Positions 52,614 to 62,034 of a stretch of 62,086 nucleotides of DNA are shown one piece after another (position 1 is the stretch's first letter; each line of letters begins with the position of its first letter). The stretch comes from Melioribacteraceae bacterium. Its GTDB lineage: Bacteria > Bacteroidota > Ignavibacteria > Ignavibacteriales > Melioribacteraceae. A model generated the notes under the pieces. The model made no database searches and had not been told where the DNA came from. It was given only the letters and a program-made list of their open reading frames with translations. The stretch covers positions 1 to 62,086 of the forward strand of contig JALNXG010000014.1 in assembly GCA_023230485.1 (NCBI GenBank), in the 5' to 3' direction. A program made the position numbers and the translations under genes.

Positions 52614-54764
52614 ATGAAAAAGTATTTTTCGTTCTTAGTAATAGTTTTAATGATAGCAGGTTTTAGTTCTAATTTTTCGAAGGTGGGGAGTGAACTAAAA
52701 GAAAATTCCCGGAAAGGTTCGCAAGTGGAGATGATCAAGGATTCCAAAGCGGGTTCGCAAGTGGAATTGATAAAGGATCCTCAAGCGGGTTCGCAAGTGG
52801 CAGCAAAGGAGGCGCAAACTCTTTGGATGCCATCAATTTTCTCCGATAATATGGTGGTTCAGAGGGAATCTGAAATTCCACTTTGGGGAAAAGGTGTTCC
52901 CGGAAAGAATGTAAAAATTGAAACGAGCTGGGGAGAAAAAAGTGGCACTGTAGTTAATCTTGATGGTAAGTGGGAATCAAAAATTAAAACTCCAAAAGCG
53001 GGCGGACCTTTTACAATCTCGGTAGTAATGGGAAATGAAACGATAAAATATAAAAATGTTTTATCGGGCGAAGTATGGGTATGTTCGGGACAATCGAATA
53101 TGGAGATGCCATTAAGCGGCTGGCCTCCAAAAGATTTAATTGAAGGAGGTCCGGAAGCAATAGCCACTTCTGCGGCGAACACACTTCGTTTATTTCAAGT
53201 AACACGATTATATTCCACAAGAAAAGAGGATGATTGCAAAGGGACATGGCAGGAAGCAAATCCTGAAACAACACCCTCTTTTAGTGCCACAGCATATTTT
53301 TTTGGTAAAAAACTTTATGATGAACTAAAAGTACCGATTGGATTAATACATACAAGCTGGGGCGGTACCGAGATTGAATCGTGGATTAGTGCAGATGCGC
53401 TTTCAAAAATGGATAAATATAAAGGCTTTCAGAAAAAATTAGACGAAAGTAACGAAGATTACTCAAAAATGATTGAATGGCTCAAAACTCGTAAAACAAT
53501 CGATATAAGCGGTAAACCGGAACAAGATAAATTTACTAATCTCGATTTTGGTGATTCGGAATGTATGTATCCAAATTATGATGATAGCGATTGGTTAAAG
53601 ATTAATCTTCCCGCAGGTTGGGAAAACAGTAAAATAGGTAATTTTGATGGTGTAATCTGGTTTAGGAAGAAAATCGAAATTCCGAAAGAATGGATTGGGA
53701 AAGAATTGGTATTGGAATTAGGTCCAATTGATGATATGGATGTTACTTATGTAAACGGTCAGAAAGTAGGAGCTTATGAAACAGGCGGGTTCTGGCAGAC
53801 ACCGAGAGTTTATACGATACCAAAGGAGTTGGTAAAATCGAACTCAATGACAATTGCTACAAAAGTAATTGATAATCAAGGGGGTGGCGGTATTTCCGGT
53901 CAGAAAGAGATGCTAAAAATTTATAGTAAAGATGGGGGCGAAGTAGTTTCGATTGCCGGAGAATGGAATTATCTACCTGTTGCAGAATATCTTGGGGGTA
54001 AATTCTTCGTTTTTGATGCGAAAACTAGAGATTATCTTAATAGACCAAACTTAGGTGTATCCTTATCTCAACACTCACCTACCGTTTTATATAATGCAAT
54101 GATTGCACCGTTAGTGCCATATAAGATAAAAGGTGCAATTTGGTATCAGGGTGAATCAAACGTTGGAAATTTTGCCGAGTATCCTCAGTTGATGTCAATA
54201 ATGATAAACAATTGGCGTAAAGAGTTTCAGGGTGGTGAATTTCCATTTTATTACACTCAAATCGCACCATATCGCTATGGGGAAGGTACAAATTCACAAT
54301 ATTTACGCGAAGCACAATTAAAAAGTCTATCAATTTCCAAGACCGGAATGGCAGTAACAATGGATATTGGAAATGTGGAAAATATTCATCCGGGTAATAA
54401 GAAAGCTGTCGGGGATAGATTAGCCGCTTGGGCGTTGAATAAAGATTATAAATTGAATGTTCCATATTCGGGGCCACTATATAAAGAGATGAAGATTGAA
54501 GGAAATAAAGCTATTCTCTCGTTCGGTTTTGGAGAAGGATTGGAAATAAGGCCTATAAAGGGCAAAAATAATTTTCAGATTGCTGGGGAAGATAAAGTAT
54601 TTTATGATGCAGATGTAAAAGTTGAAGGAAACGGACTGATAGTAAGCTCCAAAAATGTTAAATATCCGTTGGCAGTAAGATATTGTTGGGGTGATATATT
54701 AGAGGGAACTTTATTTAATAGAGATAGATTACCTGCCACATCATTTAGAACGGATAATTGGTAG
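52614..54764 (+). CDS. Sialate-O-acetylesterase-like SGNH esterase with 12-residue tandem repeats
   Basis: A 716-residue exported esterase. After a signal peptide (about 1-20) comes a linker with a 12-residue unit starting at G35, G47 and G59 (GSQVEMIKDSKA, GSQVELIKDPQA, GSQV). Then follow the 9-O-acetylesterase-type domains: an early beta-sandwich, nucleophile S161 in VCSGQSNMEMPL, an inserted jelly-roll (about 310-460), GAIWYQGESNVG and the HPGNKKAVGDRLA histidine block. The family deacetylates sialate or hemicellulose; here acetylated glucomannan is the likely substrate. The exact-period repeat is unlike anything else in the window. Confidence 0.87.
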   Translation: MKKYFSFLVIVLMIAGFSSNFSKVGSELKENSRKGSQVEMIKDSKAGSQVELIKDPQAGSQVAAKEAQTLWMPSIFSDNMVVQRESEIPLWGKGVPGKNVKIETSWGEKSGTVVNLDGKWESKIKTPKAGGPFTISVVMGNETIKYKNVLSGEVWVCSGQSNMEMPLSGWPPKDLIEGGPEAIATSAANTLRLFQVTRLYSTRKEDDCKGTWQEANPETTPSFSATAYFFGKKLYDELKVPIGLIHTSWGGTEIESWISADALSKMDKYKGFQKKLDESNEDYSKMIEWLKTRKTIDISGKPEQDKFTNLDFGDSECMYPNYDDSDWLKINLPAGWENSKIGNFDGVIWFRKKIEIPKEWIGKELVLELGPIDDMDVTYVNGQKVGAYETGGFWQTPRVYTIPKELVKSNSMTIATKVIDNQGGGGISGQKEMLKIYSKDGGEVVSIAGEWNYLPVAEYLGGKFFVFDAKTRDYLNRPNLGVSLSQHSPTVLYNAMIAPLVPYKIKGAIWYQGESNVGNFAEYPQLMSIMINNWRKEFQGGEFPFYYTQIAPYRYGEGTNSQYLREAQLKSLSISKTGMAVTMDIGNVENIHPGNKKAVGDRLAAWALNKDYKLNVPYSGPLYKEMKIEGNKAILSFGFGEGLEIRPIKGKNNFQIAGEDKVFYDADVKVEGNGLIVSSKNVKYPLAVRYCWGDILEGTLFNRDRLPATSFRTDNW
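52716..52800 (+). repeat. 36-bp in-frame tandem repeat (about 2.4 copies)
   Basis: GGTTCGCAAGTGG begins at 52716, 52752 and 52788, an exact 36-base period, giving a 12-residue repeat in the esterase linker. The core is identical in all three copies, so the duplication is recent or conserved by selection. Confidence 0.85.
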
Positions 54765-54777
54765 TCTTTTATCTATA

Positions 54778-54803
54778 TGATAAGTTTTATCAAATTAATA
54801 AAT
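54778..54803. promoter_or_regulatory. Mannan-region operator, copy 3 (compound site)
   Basis: TTTTATCAAATTAATAAAT at 54785-54803 matches the 36400 palindrome in 17 of 19 positions. It overlaps a second perfect inverted repeat, TGATAAGTTTTATCA (54778-54792), so three half-sites are packed together. It is 164 bases before the carbohydrate-binding cargo gene. Confidence 0.55.
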
Positions 54804-54841
54804 CGATAAAAGTGTTTATTGATTAAAAAAATGCTTAAACC

Positions 54842-54869
54842 TGCCATTATCAATAACTCGATAATGGCA
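54842..54869 (+). other. Perfect 10-bp stem-loop between the esterase and cargo genes
   Basis: TGCCATTATC (54842-54851) and GATAATGGCA (54860-54869) pair perfectly with an 8-base loop. There is no T tract, so intrinsic termination is doubtful. It may be a processing or regulatory hairpin in a leader. Confidence 0.45.
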
Positions 54870-54932
54870 TCATATTTGAGATATAGTATAAGTATGCAAA
54901 AAAGCAGATTAATCAAATTATTGATTATAAAC

Positions 54933-54950
54933 TAAAACAATAGTAATAAA
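54933..54950 (+). promoter_or_regulatory. 18-base element identical to 6102-6119
   Basis: TAAAACAATAGTAATAAA, 16 bases before ATG 54967 and just before the AGGAGG ribosome site. The copy at 6102 stands in the same position before another type IX cargo gene. Confidence 0.4.
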
Positions 54951-54966
54951 CCTAATAGGAGGATTC

Positions 54967-57891
54967 ATGAAAAAAGCCATACTTACGTTAGTTGGCATGT
55001 TCCTTATTTCCGGTTTCATCAATGCACAAGTTATAGCTGATTTTGAAGATAGCGATGGTGCATTTGTAAAAGGGTGGGGAGACGCAACATTCACATTAAG
55101 TAAAATTGCAGATCCATCCGGAGTATCAACCGGCGTTTTAGAATTAAATGTAACAGCCGTTTCAGGTAATAAGCAAGCAGTTATTAAGAAACAAGCTATT
55201 GATGGTTCAAAAGGTAAATTAGTTGTTTATTATCTATGGTTACCTGCTTCTACTCCTGATGATGTCCAGATTAAGGTATGGGCACAGGGAGCCGGTTGGC
55301 ATTGGAAAGATAATGTATATACAGCCGCAAAAGTAACAAAAGAAAAATGGTTTCCAGTATATTTTGATATTGAAGCCGCACATCTTCAGGATGCAGGATT
55401 CGATCCAATGGCAGGAAATTTTGAAGAGATGGGTATTGAATTTATGTTCCCTGATGGTTATACAGGATCAATTTATATTGATAACGTAAGCATTTTTGGA
55501 GCAGAACCAAAAGTAATTGGCGATTTTGAAGCTGATGCTCAAGGATTCGCTAAAGGTTGGGGAGAAGCTGTATTTTCAGTTTTAAATGTACCTGATCCTT
55601 CTACAAAATCAGCAGGTGTAATGGAAGTTAATGTAACGGCACTTGCAGGCAATAATCAAGCAGTAATTAAAAAATCAGCAGTAGATGCTAAGGAAGCAAA
55701 AGCTGCAACATGGTACTTATGGTTACCTGCCGGAACACCAGATTCAATTGCAATAAAAGTATGGGCACAAGGTCCAGGTTGGAAATGGAAAGATGTAGTT
55801 TATACAAGTTGGCAATTAAAGAAAGAAACATGGTATCCTGTTCATTTCTTATTTGAAGCAGCACACGCATCTGATCCAAATTTTGATGCTACACTTGGAA
55901 ATTTAGAAGAAATGGGTATTGAATTTAATTTTGCCAAAGCCCCGGGATTTGCAGGAAGTATTTATATTGATAACGTATCATTAATTGGTACAGCAACAGG
56001 TGCTAAATGGGTAGTAGCGAATTTTGAATCAGCCGCAGCAAAAGCTCAAGGATTTACAAGATGGTTCGGTGGAGCTTCCGAGCTTTTAGATAGAGCCGTA
56101 GTTGATAATAAAGGCGTTTTAAAATTTGGTGTAGATTTTTCAAAAGCAATAAATGATGGTAAAGCAGCAATAAAGAAAGATAACGTGGTAATTTATGACA
56201 AAGTAAATGATGCCGTAGCTACATTTATAACCATAGATGCTTTTGTACCGGCAGGAATCAATGCCGATGGTACTGGACAGATTGGTTTAGTAGTAAATGG
56301 ACCCGAAGGTGGATGGAATGAAACTCCAAAAGCAATAAGTGATACATTGGCAAACGCATTAGTTCCTGGCGAGTGGGGAACAATAACTTTTGATGTTACA
56401 GCTGCTCTTACAGCCGGTACCATCGCTGATCCTACAAAACCGGTTACAGTAGCAATTCAGATATATCATCCGAATGCAAATGGTTTCGTAGGTGATTTCC
56501 TATTTGATAATTTGACCGTATGGAATGTTACTGAACCTAAGGGAACGGTATCTACTCCTAAGATTAGTGTAACAGCAAATACATATACAATGCAAACCGG
56601 TATAGATTATCAGTATGTTAAATTAACATGGTTAGATAATACGTTAGGAACAGAGTCATACAATTTATATGTAAGTGAAGAACCAATTACAGACTTAAAC
56701 TCACCAAAAGTTAAAAGAGTAGTTTCATTGATTCCTCATGGAATGGAAGCTTATGGTTATAGACCTTACTCAACAGATGGAGCAATAAAGAATTTATACT
56801 TTGCAATGACAGCATTTGACGGTAAAGCTGAAACAGCACAAACAGCAGATGGAACATTTGGTCCATTAACAATTAAAACCTCAAAAACATACAAAGTTAA
56901 TTATAAAAAAGATTTTGCTTCTTCATTTGAGTTAGATGGCGATAATGCAGATTTCATAGCAATTCAGCCGGATCCAATTAAAGCTGAGTCAGGCGGATAT
57001 GCAGATCAAACACTTCCTGATTGGGAAGGAACATCTACTGATATGAATTTCGAAACACGCTTTGTAATTGATGATACATATCTTTATATGTCAGCTGAAG
57101 TAATTGATGATGATTTAAGAACAGATGAAGCACAGCAGGCATGGGAAGGTGATGCACTAGAATTCTTTATGGGATTCTATGGCGCAGAAAAATTGCAGGT
57201 TCTTCATGAAAAGAACTTACAGAAAACAAATGGCGATTATAGAATTGGTTTCAATGCACTTGGAACAGTATGTCTTGATGGTGGTTCTCCTGTTACAGTT
57301 GATGGAGTTGAAGCAGTTGTATTCCAGAAATTAACAGGTGATGGATATATTATTGAAGCAAGAATCGAATTAGCTAAAGTTGCCGGTTCAGCAGGTAAAT
57401 TAGATGTATATGATGGTATGATGATGCCTTTCAGAATTGATGGAAATGACTGGGATCCTAATAAAGGTGATGCAGCAAGATCCTTAGTAGTTCAAGTAGG
57501 CGGAATGCCACTTCCAAAAGATGAAGTTTCCTTATCAGACCAATCATGGATGAGACCTGATGCATGGGGTTATTTAGAAGTAATAAACGGACCAACTTCA
57601 GTTGAAGGTACAGAAAACACTTTACCAACAGTATATTCACTATCAAATAACTATCCGAATCCATTTAATCCAACAACAAAGATTAAATATGATCTTCCAA
57701 AAGAATCGATGGTTACGTTGAAAGTATTTGATATACTCGGAAGAGAAGTAACAACATTAGTTAGCCAGAACCAAAAAGCAGGATACTATGAAGTAAACTT
57801 CAATGGTAGTCAATTAGCTACTGGTGTTTATGTATTCAGAATCCAAGCAAATGATTTCGTACAAACTAAAAAGATGATGTTAGTAAAATAA
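54967..57891 (+). CDS. Surface carbohydrate-binding protein with repeated modules, CBM9-like domain and type IX sorting domain
   Basis: A 974-residue secreted protein with a signal peptide (to about FINAQ). Two clearly homologous blocks (about 22-180 and 186-345) share DFE...GWG, YLWLPA, IKVWAQG.GW.WKD, EEMGIEF and GSIYIDNVS. A third, divergent block (about 350-520) opens VVANFESAA and ends FDNLTVW. An Fn3-like linker (about 530-640), a CBM9-like domain (about 660-875; FVIDDTYLYMSAEVIDDDLR, WEGDALEFFMGF) and the sorting domain (NYPNPFNPTTKIKYD, ending KMMLVK) follow. No catalytic residues are seen. It probably captures mannan or other polysaccharide for the hydrolases and for the TonB receptor encoded 84 bases downstream. 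Confidence 0.82.
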   Translation: MKKAILTLVGMFLISGFINAQVIADFEDSDGAFVKGWGDATFTLSKIADPSGVSTGVLELNVTAVSGNKQAVIKKQAIDGSKGKLVVYYLWLPASTPDDVQIKVWAQGAGWHWKDNVYTAAKVTKEKWFPVYFDIEAAHLQDAGFDPMAGNFEEMGIEFMFPDGYTGSIYIDNVSIFGAEPKVIGDFEADAQGFAKGWGEAVFSVLNVPDPSTKSAGVMEVNVTALAGNNQAVIKKSAVDAKEAKAATWYLWLPAGTPDSIAIKVWAQGPGWKWKDVVYTSWQLKKETWYPVHFLFEAAHASDPNFDATLGNLEEMGIEFNFAKAPGFAGSIYIDNVSLIGTATGAKWVVANFESAAAKAQGFTRWFGGASELLDRAVVDNKGVLKFGVDFSKAINDGKAAIKKDNVVIYDKVNDAVATFITIDAFVPAGINADGTGQIGLVVNGPEGGWNETPKAISDTLANALVPGEWGTITFDVTAALTAGTIADPTKPVTVAIQIYHPNANGFVGDFLFDNLTVWNVTEPKGTVSTPKISVTANTYTMQTGIDYQYVKLTWLDNTLGTESYNLYVSEEPITDLNSPKVKRVVSLIPHGMEAYGYRPYSTDGAIKNLYFAMTAFDGKAETAQTADGTFGPLTIKTSKTYKVNYKKDFASSFELDGDNADFIAIQPDPIKAESGGYADQTLPDWEGTSTDMNFETRFVIDDTYLYMSAEVIDDDLRTDEAQQAWEGDALEFFMGFYGAEKLQVLHEKNLQKTNGDYRIGFNALGTVCLDGGSPVTVDGVEAVVFQKLTGDGYIIEARIELAKVAGSAGKLDVYDGMMMPFRIDGNDWDPNKGDAARSLVVQVGGMPLPKDEVSLSDQSWMRPDAWGYLEVINGPTSVEGTENTLPTVYSLSNNYPNPFNPTTKIKYDLPKESMVTLKVFDILGREVTTLVSQNQKAGYYEVNFNGSQLATGVYVFRIQANDFVQTKKMMLVK

Positions 57892-57901
57892 TTATAAGTC
57901 A

Positions 57902-57957
57902 GTTCTTATGAATGGCAAGGAGAAACCCTTGCCATTCTTTTATAAAATAATAAGAAC
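57902..57957 (+). terminator. Extended terminator hairpin between cargo gene and TonB receptor gene
   Basis: GAATGGCAAGG (57910-57920) pairs with CCTTGCCATTC (57927-57937), followed by TTTTAT. An outer GTTCTTAT/ATAAGAAC pair (57902-57909 and 57950-57957) encloses it. It probably lowers rather than abolishes expression of the downstream receptor, which has little room for its own promoter. Confidence 0.75.
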
Positions 57958-57975
57958 GAATAAGGATTGAAATAA

Positions 57976-60930
57976 ATGAAGAAGATTAATGGAATAGCAT
58001 TAAAATTATTGCTTACGATAATGTTAATCTGTTGGAGCAATTCGTTTGCAGGGACAACGGGCAAGATTTCGGGTAGAGTAATAGATGCCGAGACAAAAGA
58101 ACCACTTTACGGAGTGAATGTGGTTTTAGTGGGCACAAATTATGGTGCGGCTACGGATCTAGAAGGTGAATTTTATATGATTAACCTTCCTCCCGGGCAA
58201 TATACAATTAAAGCCACAATGATTGGATACAATGGTCAAATTGTTGAGCAGGTGAGAGTCCAAGTGGATTTAACTACAAAAGTAGATTTTGAACTTTCTT
58301 CGACAGCAATTTCTTTGGGACAGGAAATAACAATTACCGCACAGAAGGTAATTCAGAAAGATTTAACATCCTCCGAAAGAAGTATGCAGAGCGATCAAAT
58401 CCAAGAACTTCCTGCAAGAGATGTAACAAGTATATTAAGTATGCAGGCGGGAATCGTTAAAGATGCAAGTGGAGCACTTCACATTAGAGGCGGTAGATCA
58501 AGTGAAATTACATACCTAGTGGATGGTGTTCAGGTTGTAAATCCTCTTAATAGAAGTTCAGGAATCAGCATCGATGACCAATCGATTGAAGAATTAAAAG
58601 CAATTACAGGTACGTTTAATGCCGAGTATGGACAAGCATTATCAGGAGTTGTAAATATCGTTACTAAAAAAGGAAGCGACAAATTTACTGCTAATGCTAC
58701 TGCATATATCGGTGACAATTTAAGTTTTGATGAAAATTTGTATTCTGTAATGGATAATGGTGATTGGGCAAGGGCAGCTGTTGGAGCTCTAACAACAAAA
58801 TCGGGTTATCTTGATTTCGATTTTGCTAAATATGGAATTAATAATAACCGCGATTTATACCAAGCACTTCAATCGGGTGATAAGCCATGGCAGACAAAAA
58901 CTCCATATTTGAATAAATACAATCCTTTTAGAAATTCCGATCTTCAATTAAATTTATCGGGACCAATTCCGGGAATAGAAAAATATGTTTCCTATTATGT
59001 AGCCGGAAGATATCAATACAAACCGGGCTATCAGAGAGGCAAAAGATATTTTATGCCGTGGGGTTTATGGAGTCCCGTAACGGATACCGTTAATTCTTTT
59101 GATATGCCTGACGATGAATTAGTATCGTTAAATTGGTATCAAGGAAAATCAGCACAAGCTAAGGTTTTCTTTAATTTAAGTAGTCTCAGTCTTAGTTATG
59201 GTATTTACTATAATGATGATCTTAGCTATGGTGGCGGAGGCAAATACAAACCGGATGGTGGTAGATTTTATTATACAGATCGATATACACAAATATTTTC
59301 TGCAACTTATGTATTCTCAAATTCTACATTCATAGATTTCAAAGGAAGTGCATATTCTAATAAACATAAAAGCTATGCGTATGAAGACCCTTATGATTAT
59401 AGGTATATGCCTACTAAATCGGGGGATTTTCAACAATATATGTTTAGACCCGATAGAGATTCTGATATAGAAATAAAAAGCAATCCCAATGATTATGGAT
59501 ACTGGGGTAATGATGTAGATAGAAATACTAATTCGAGTAAATATTATTCTTTTAATCTCGATTTAACAAGTCAAATAAATAAATACAATTTAGTAAAGTT
59601 AGGTGCTAGCGGAAGATTTCATGATATTGAGCAGGATTATTATTCACTTCAATTCGATGAAGTAAATTATAGACCGATTATTCCTGATAAATCATCTGCC
59701 TTCCATACTTATTATGCTGCAAAACCAAATGAATACGCAGCATATATTCAGAATAAGATAGAATTTGAAGAATTGATTATAAATATTGGATTGCGATACG
59801 ATTATTTTGATACAGATGGAAGAGTATTAGCAGACCCAAGAGATCCACAAATTTATTCTCCATTTAAGTTAGATAATATTTATAAAAATTATTCACCTGA
59901 TCTTCCTGATGATCAATTAGTAAAATATACAATTGCAGAAAGAGAAAAATTCTGGTATAAGAAAGCGGATATAAATTCTCATTTCAGTCCTCGATTTGGA
60001 TTGTCATTCCCGATTACAGATGAGGGGGTAATTCATTTTTCTTATGGACATTTTTATCAGAATCCCGAGTTTCAATATTTATATACGAACCCTAATTTCT
60101 GGGTAGCCGGTGCAGGTTCACAAAACTTAGTAGGTAATTCTAACTTGAAACCTGAAACGACTGTAATGTATGAAATCGGTTTACAGCAACAATTATTCAA
60201 TAGTTTATTTATACATGTTACTGCATTTTATAGAGATATACGTGATTGGGTAGGGACTGGATTCCCAGTTGATACATATAGAGGACTTACTTATTACTCA
60301 TATGTAAATAAAGATAATGCAGTAGCAAAGGGTATTACACTTTCTACGAGTTACAGATTCGATGCATTCAATCTTAATTTAGATTATACATATATGAATG
60401 CTAATGGAACATCTTCAAATCCACAAGATGCATATAATGATTTATCTGCGGGCAAATCACCCCGTATTCAGTTAGTAAATTTGAATTGGGATCAGCCACA
60501 TTCATTAAACGCAGTTTTCTCTTATATGAAAGATGGATGGCAGGGTGCATTGATAGCAAATTATGCATCTGGATTCCCATATACGCCTGAATTTTCAAGA
60601 GGTGAAGCAACAGGCGGAAATGCTGCAACAGGATTGAAAGAAAACAGCGAAAGAAAACCATCTACATTTAATTTGGATTTAAGAGTTGCTAAAACTTTCA
60701 AAGTCGGTTCATTCGGTTTCCAAGCAATTTTAGATGTTACAAATTTGCTTGATACAAGAAATGCAAATAGCGTTTATGCAGATACCGGATTACCTGATTA
60801 TACATTACAGGATTATTTGAGCTGGTCTCGTCTTGTTGAAGTCGGCAGTTCAAAAGAATATTACGCTAATCCGGGAATGTATTCATCACCACGTTATATT
60901 CAGCTTGGTTTGAGAGTAAGTTATGAATAG
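57976..60930 (+). CDS. TonB-dependent receptor with carboxypeptidase-like regulatory domain
   Basis: A 984-residue outer-membrane receptor with a signal peptide (to about SFAG), a CarboxypepD_reg-like domain (about 28-115; GKISGRVIDAETKEPLYGVNV), a plug (about 130-230; IRGGRSSEITYLVDGVQV, NAEYGQALSGVVNIVTKKG) and a large barrel ending YIQLGLRVSYE. It lacks the long SusC-type length and no SusD gene follows, so the import system is not a classic SusCD pair. Its place after the carbohydrate-binding cargo gene and before a PorV-like gene suggests oligosaccharide uptake or a role in assembling surface proteins. The substrate is inferred. Confidence 0.9.
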   Translation: MKKINGIALKLLLTIMLICWSNSFAGTTGKISGRVIDAETKEPLYGVNVVLVGTNYGAATDLEGEFYMINLPPGQYTIKATMIGYNGQIVEQVRVQVDLTTKVDFELSSTAISLGQEITITAQKVIQKDLTSSERSMQSDQIQELPARDVTSILSMQAGIVKDASGALHIRGGRSSEITYLVDGVQVVNPLNRSSGISIDDQSIEELKAITGTFNAEYGQALSGVVNIVTKKGSDKFTANATAYIGDNLSFDENLYSVMDNGDWARAAVGALTTKSGYLDFDFAKYGINNNRDLYQALQSGDKPWQTKTPYLNKYNPFRNSDLQLNLSGPIPGIEKYVSYYVAGRYQYKPGYQRGKRYFMPWGLWSPVTDTVNSFDMPDDELVSLNWYQGKSAQAKVFFNLSSLSLSYGIYYNDDLSYGGGGKYKPDGGRFYYTDRYTQIFSATYVFSNSTFIDFKGSAYSNKHKSYAYEDPYDYRYMPTKSGDFQQYMFRPDRDSDIEIKSNPNDYGYWGNDVDRNTNSSKYYSFNLDLTSQINKYNLVKLGASGRFHDIEQDYYSLQFDEVNYRPIIPDKSSAFHTYYAAKPNEYAAYIQNKIEFEELIINIGLRYDYFDTDGRVLADPRDPQIYSPFKLDNIYKNYSPDLPDDQLVKYTIAEREKFWYKKADINSHFSPRFGLSFPITDEGVIHFSYGHFYQNPEFQYLYTNPNFWVAGAGSQNLVGNSNLKPETTVMYEIGLQQQLFNSLFIHVTAFYRDIRDWVGTGFPVDTYRGLTYYSYVNKDNAVAKGITLSTSYRFDAFNLNLDYTYMNANGTSSNPQDAYNDLSAGKSPRIQLVNLNWDQPHSLNAVFSYMKDGWQGALIANYASGFPYTPEFSRGEATGGNAATGLKENSERKPSTFNLDLRVAKTFKVGSFGFQAILDVTNLLDTRNANSVYADTGLPDYTLQDYLSWSRLVEVGSSKEYYANPGMYSSPRYIQLGLRVSYE

Positions 60931-60967
60931 TATAAATAGTTCAAACAGCCCTGTTAAAGGTATTAAG

Positions 60968-62011
60968 ATGATAAAAAAAGAAAATATTTTGAAACTAACT
61001 TCACTTGTTTTACTGATCTTTATGATGAGCACTTTTATTAATGCTCAATCAATTAGTAGAGTAGGAACAACGGCGGCGCCATTTCTTAAAATAGGTGTCG
61101 GTGGACGTGCTCTTGGAATGGGTGAAGCATATACAACACTATCGAGCGACATTACGGGTATGTATTGGAATGCCGCCGGTATTGCTCATTTAACTAAGAT
61201 GGAAGCGATCATTAATCACTATGATTATATAGCTGACCTATATTATGATTTTGGTGGATTTGCAATGCCGATTGAAGGTATTGGTACGGTGGGATTTTTT
61301 GTTGCCAATCTTGGAATGCCGGATATTGAAAGAACCACAATTACTTTCCCAAATGGAAGCGGTGAAAAAGTTTCTGCAAGTTCAATGGTTATTGGTATAA
61401 GTTATGCACGTGAATTAACCGATCGATTCGCAATAGGCGGAACTGCAAAATTCATTAATGAACATATATGGCATTCTTCAGCTTCATCCGTGGCATTCGA
61501 TGTTGGTATATTATATAAAACATTTTTCAAGAATGTTCTGATTGGTATGTCGATTAGCAATTTTGGTACAGAGATGCAGATGGATGGTAGAGATGTAATA
61601 GTTCAGCACGATATTAATGATTCATTTGAAGGCAATAACGAAAATATCAATGCATATTTAGAGACCGATAAATATCCATTACCGATAATATTTAGAGTAG
61701 GGTTATCGGCTAATATTGCGAAAGATTTCTTTGGAATGGAAAAACATGATTGGATTGTTGCAGTGGATGCAATTCACCCAAATGATAATAAAGAATATTT
61801 GAATATCGGTACGGAAGTAAAATTATTTAATTTGATTTCGTTAAGAGGCGGATTCAGACAGTTATTATTAGAAGATCGCGAAGGTGGTTTGACTTTAGGA
61901 TTTGGCGTTAATGTATCTTTAATGGATATCGATATAAAAGTTGATTATGCGAATGTTGATTACGGTCGATTAGACCATCAGAATAAATTTTCACTTATAC
62001 TATCATTTTAA
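60968..62011 (+). CDS. PorV/PorQ-family outer-membrane protein
   Basis: A 347-residue barrel with a signal peptide (to about FINAQ). ATG 60968 has AAAGG upstream and gives the normal signal; an ATG at 60923 overlaps the receptor stop by 8 bases and adds 15 residues. Family marks are PFLKIGVGGRALGMGEAYT, DITGMYWNAAGIAHL and repeated GISYARELTDRFAIGGTAKFI, ending FSLILSF. PorV shuttles type IX cargo from the translocon to the attachment complex. Four cargo proteins with the matching sorting domain lie in this window. Ignavibacteria carry several PorV/PorQ paralogues, so this one may serve a specific cargo set. Confidence 0.88.
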   Translation: MIKKENILKLTSLVLLIFMMSTFINAQSISRVGTTAAPFLKIGVGGRALGMGEAYTTLSSDITGMYWNAAGIAHLTKMEAIINHYDYIADLYYDFGGFAMPIEGIGTVGFFVANLGMPDIERTTITFPNGSGEKVSASSMVIGISYARELTDRFAIGGTAKFINEHIWHSSASSVAFDVGILYKTFFKNVLIGMSISNFGTEMQMDGRDVIVQHDINDSFEGNNENINAYLETDKYPLPIIFRVGLSANIAKDFFGMEKHDWIVAVDAIHPNDNKEYLNIGTEVKLFNLISLRGGFRQLLLEDREGGLTLGFGVNVSLMDIDIKVDYANVDYGRLDHQNKFSLILSF

Positions 62012-62034
62012 GAAAGATTGTTAAGGAGTAGAAT

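Noticed and set aside
52859..53182. 107-codon minus-strand open frame in the esterase gene
   Set aside because: It is antisense to the catalytic SGNH motif coding region and has no signals of its own.
54079..54477. 132-codon minus-strand open frame in the esterase gene
   Set aside because: It is the longest shadow frame, but it overlaps conserved esterase blocks and its protein has no family features.
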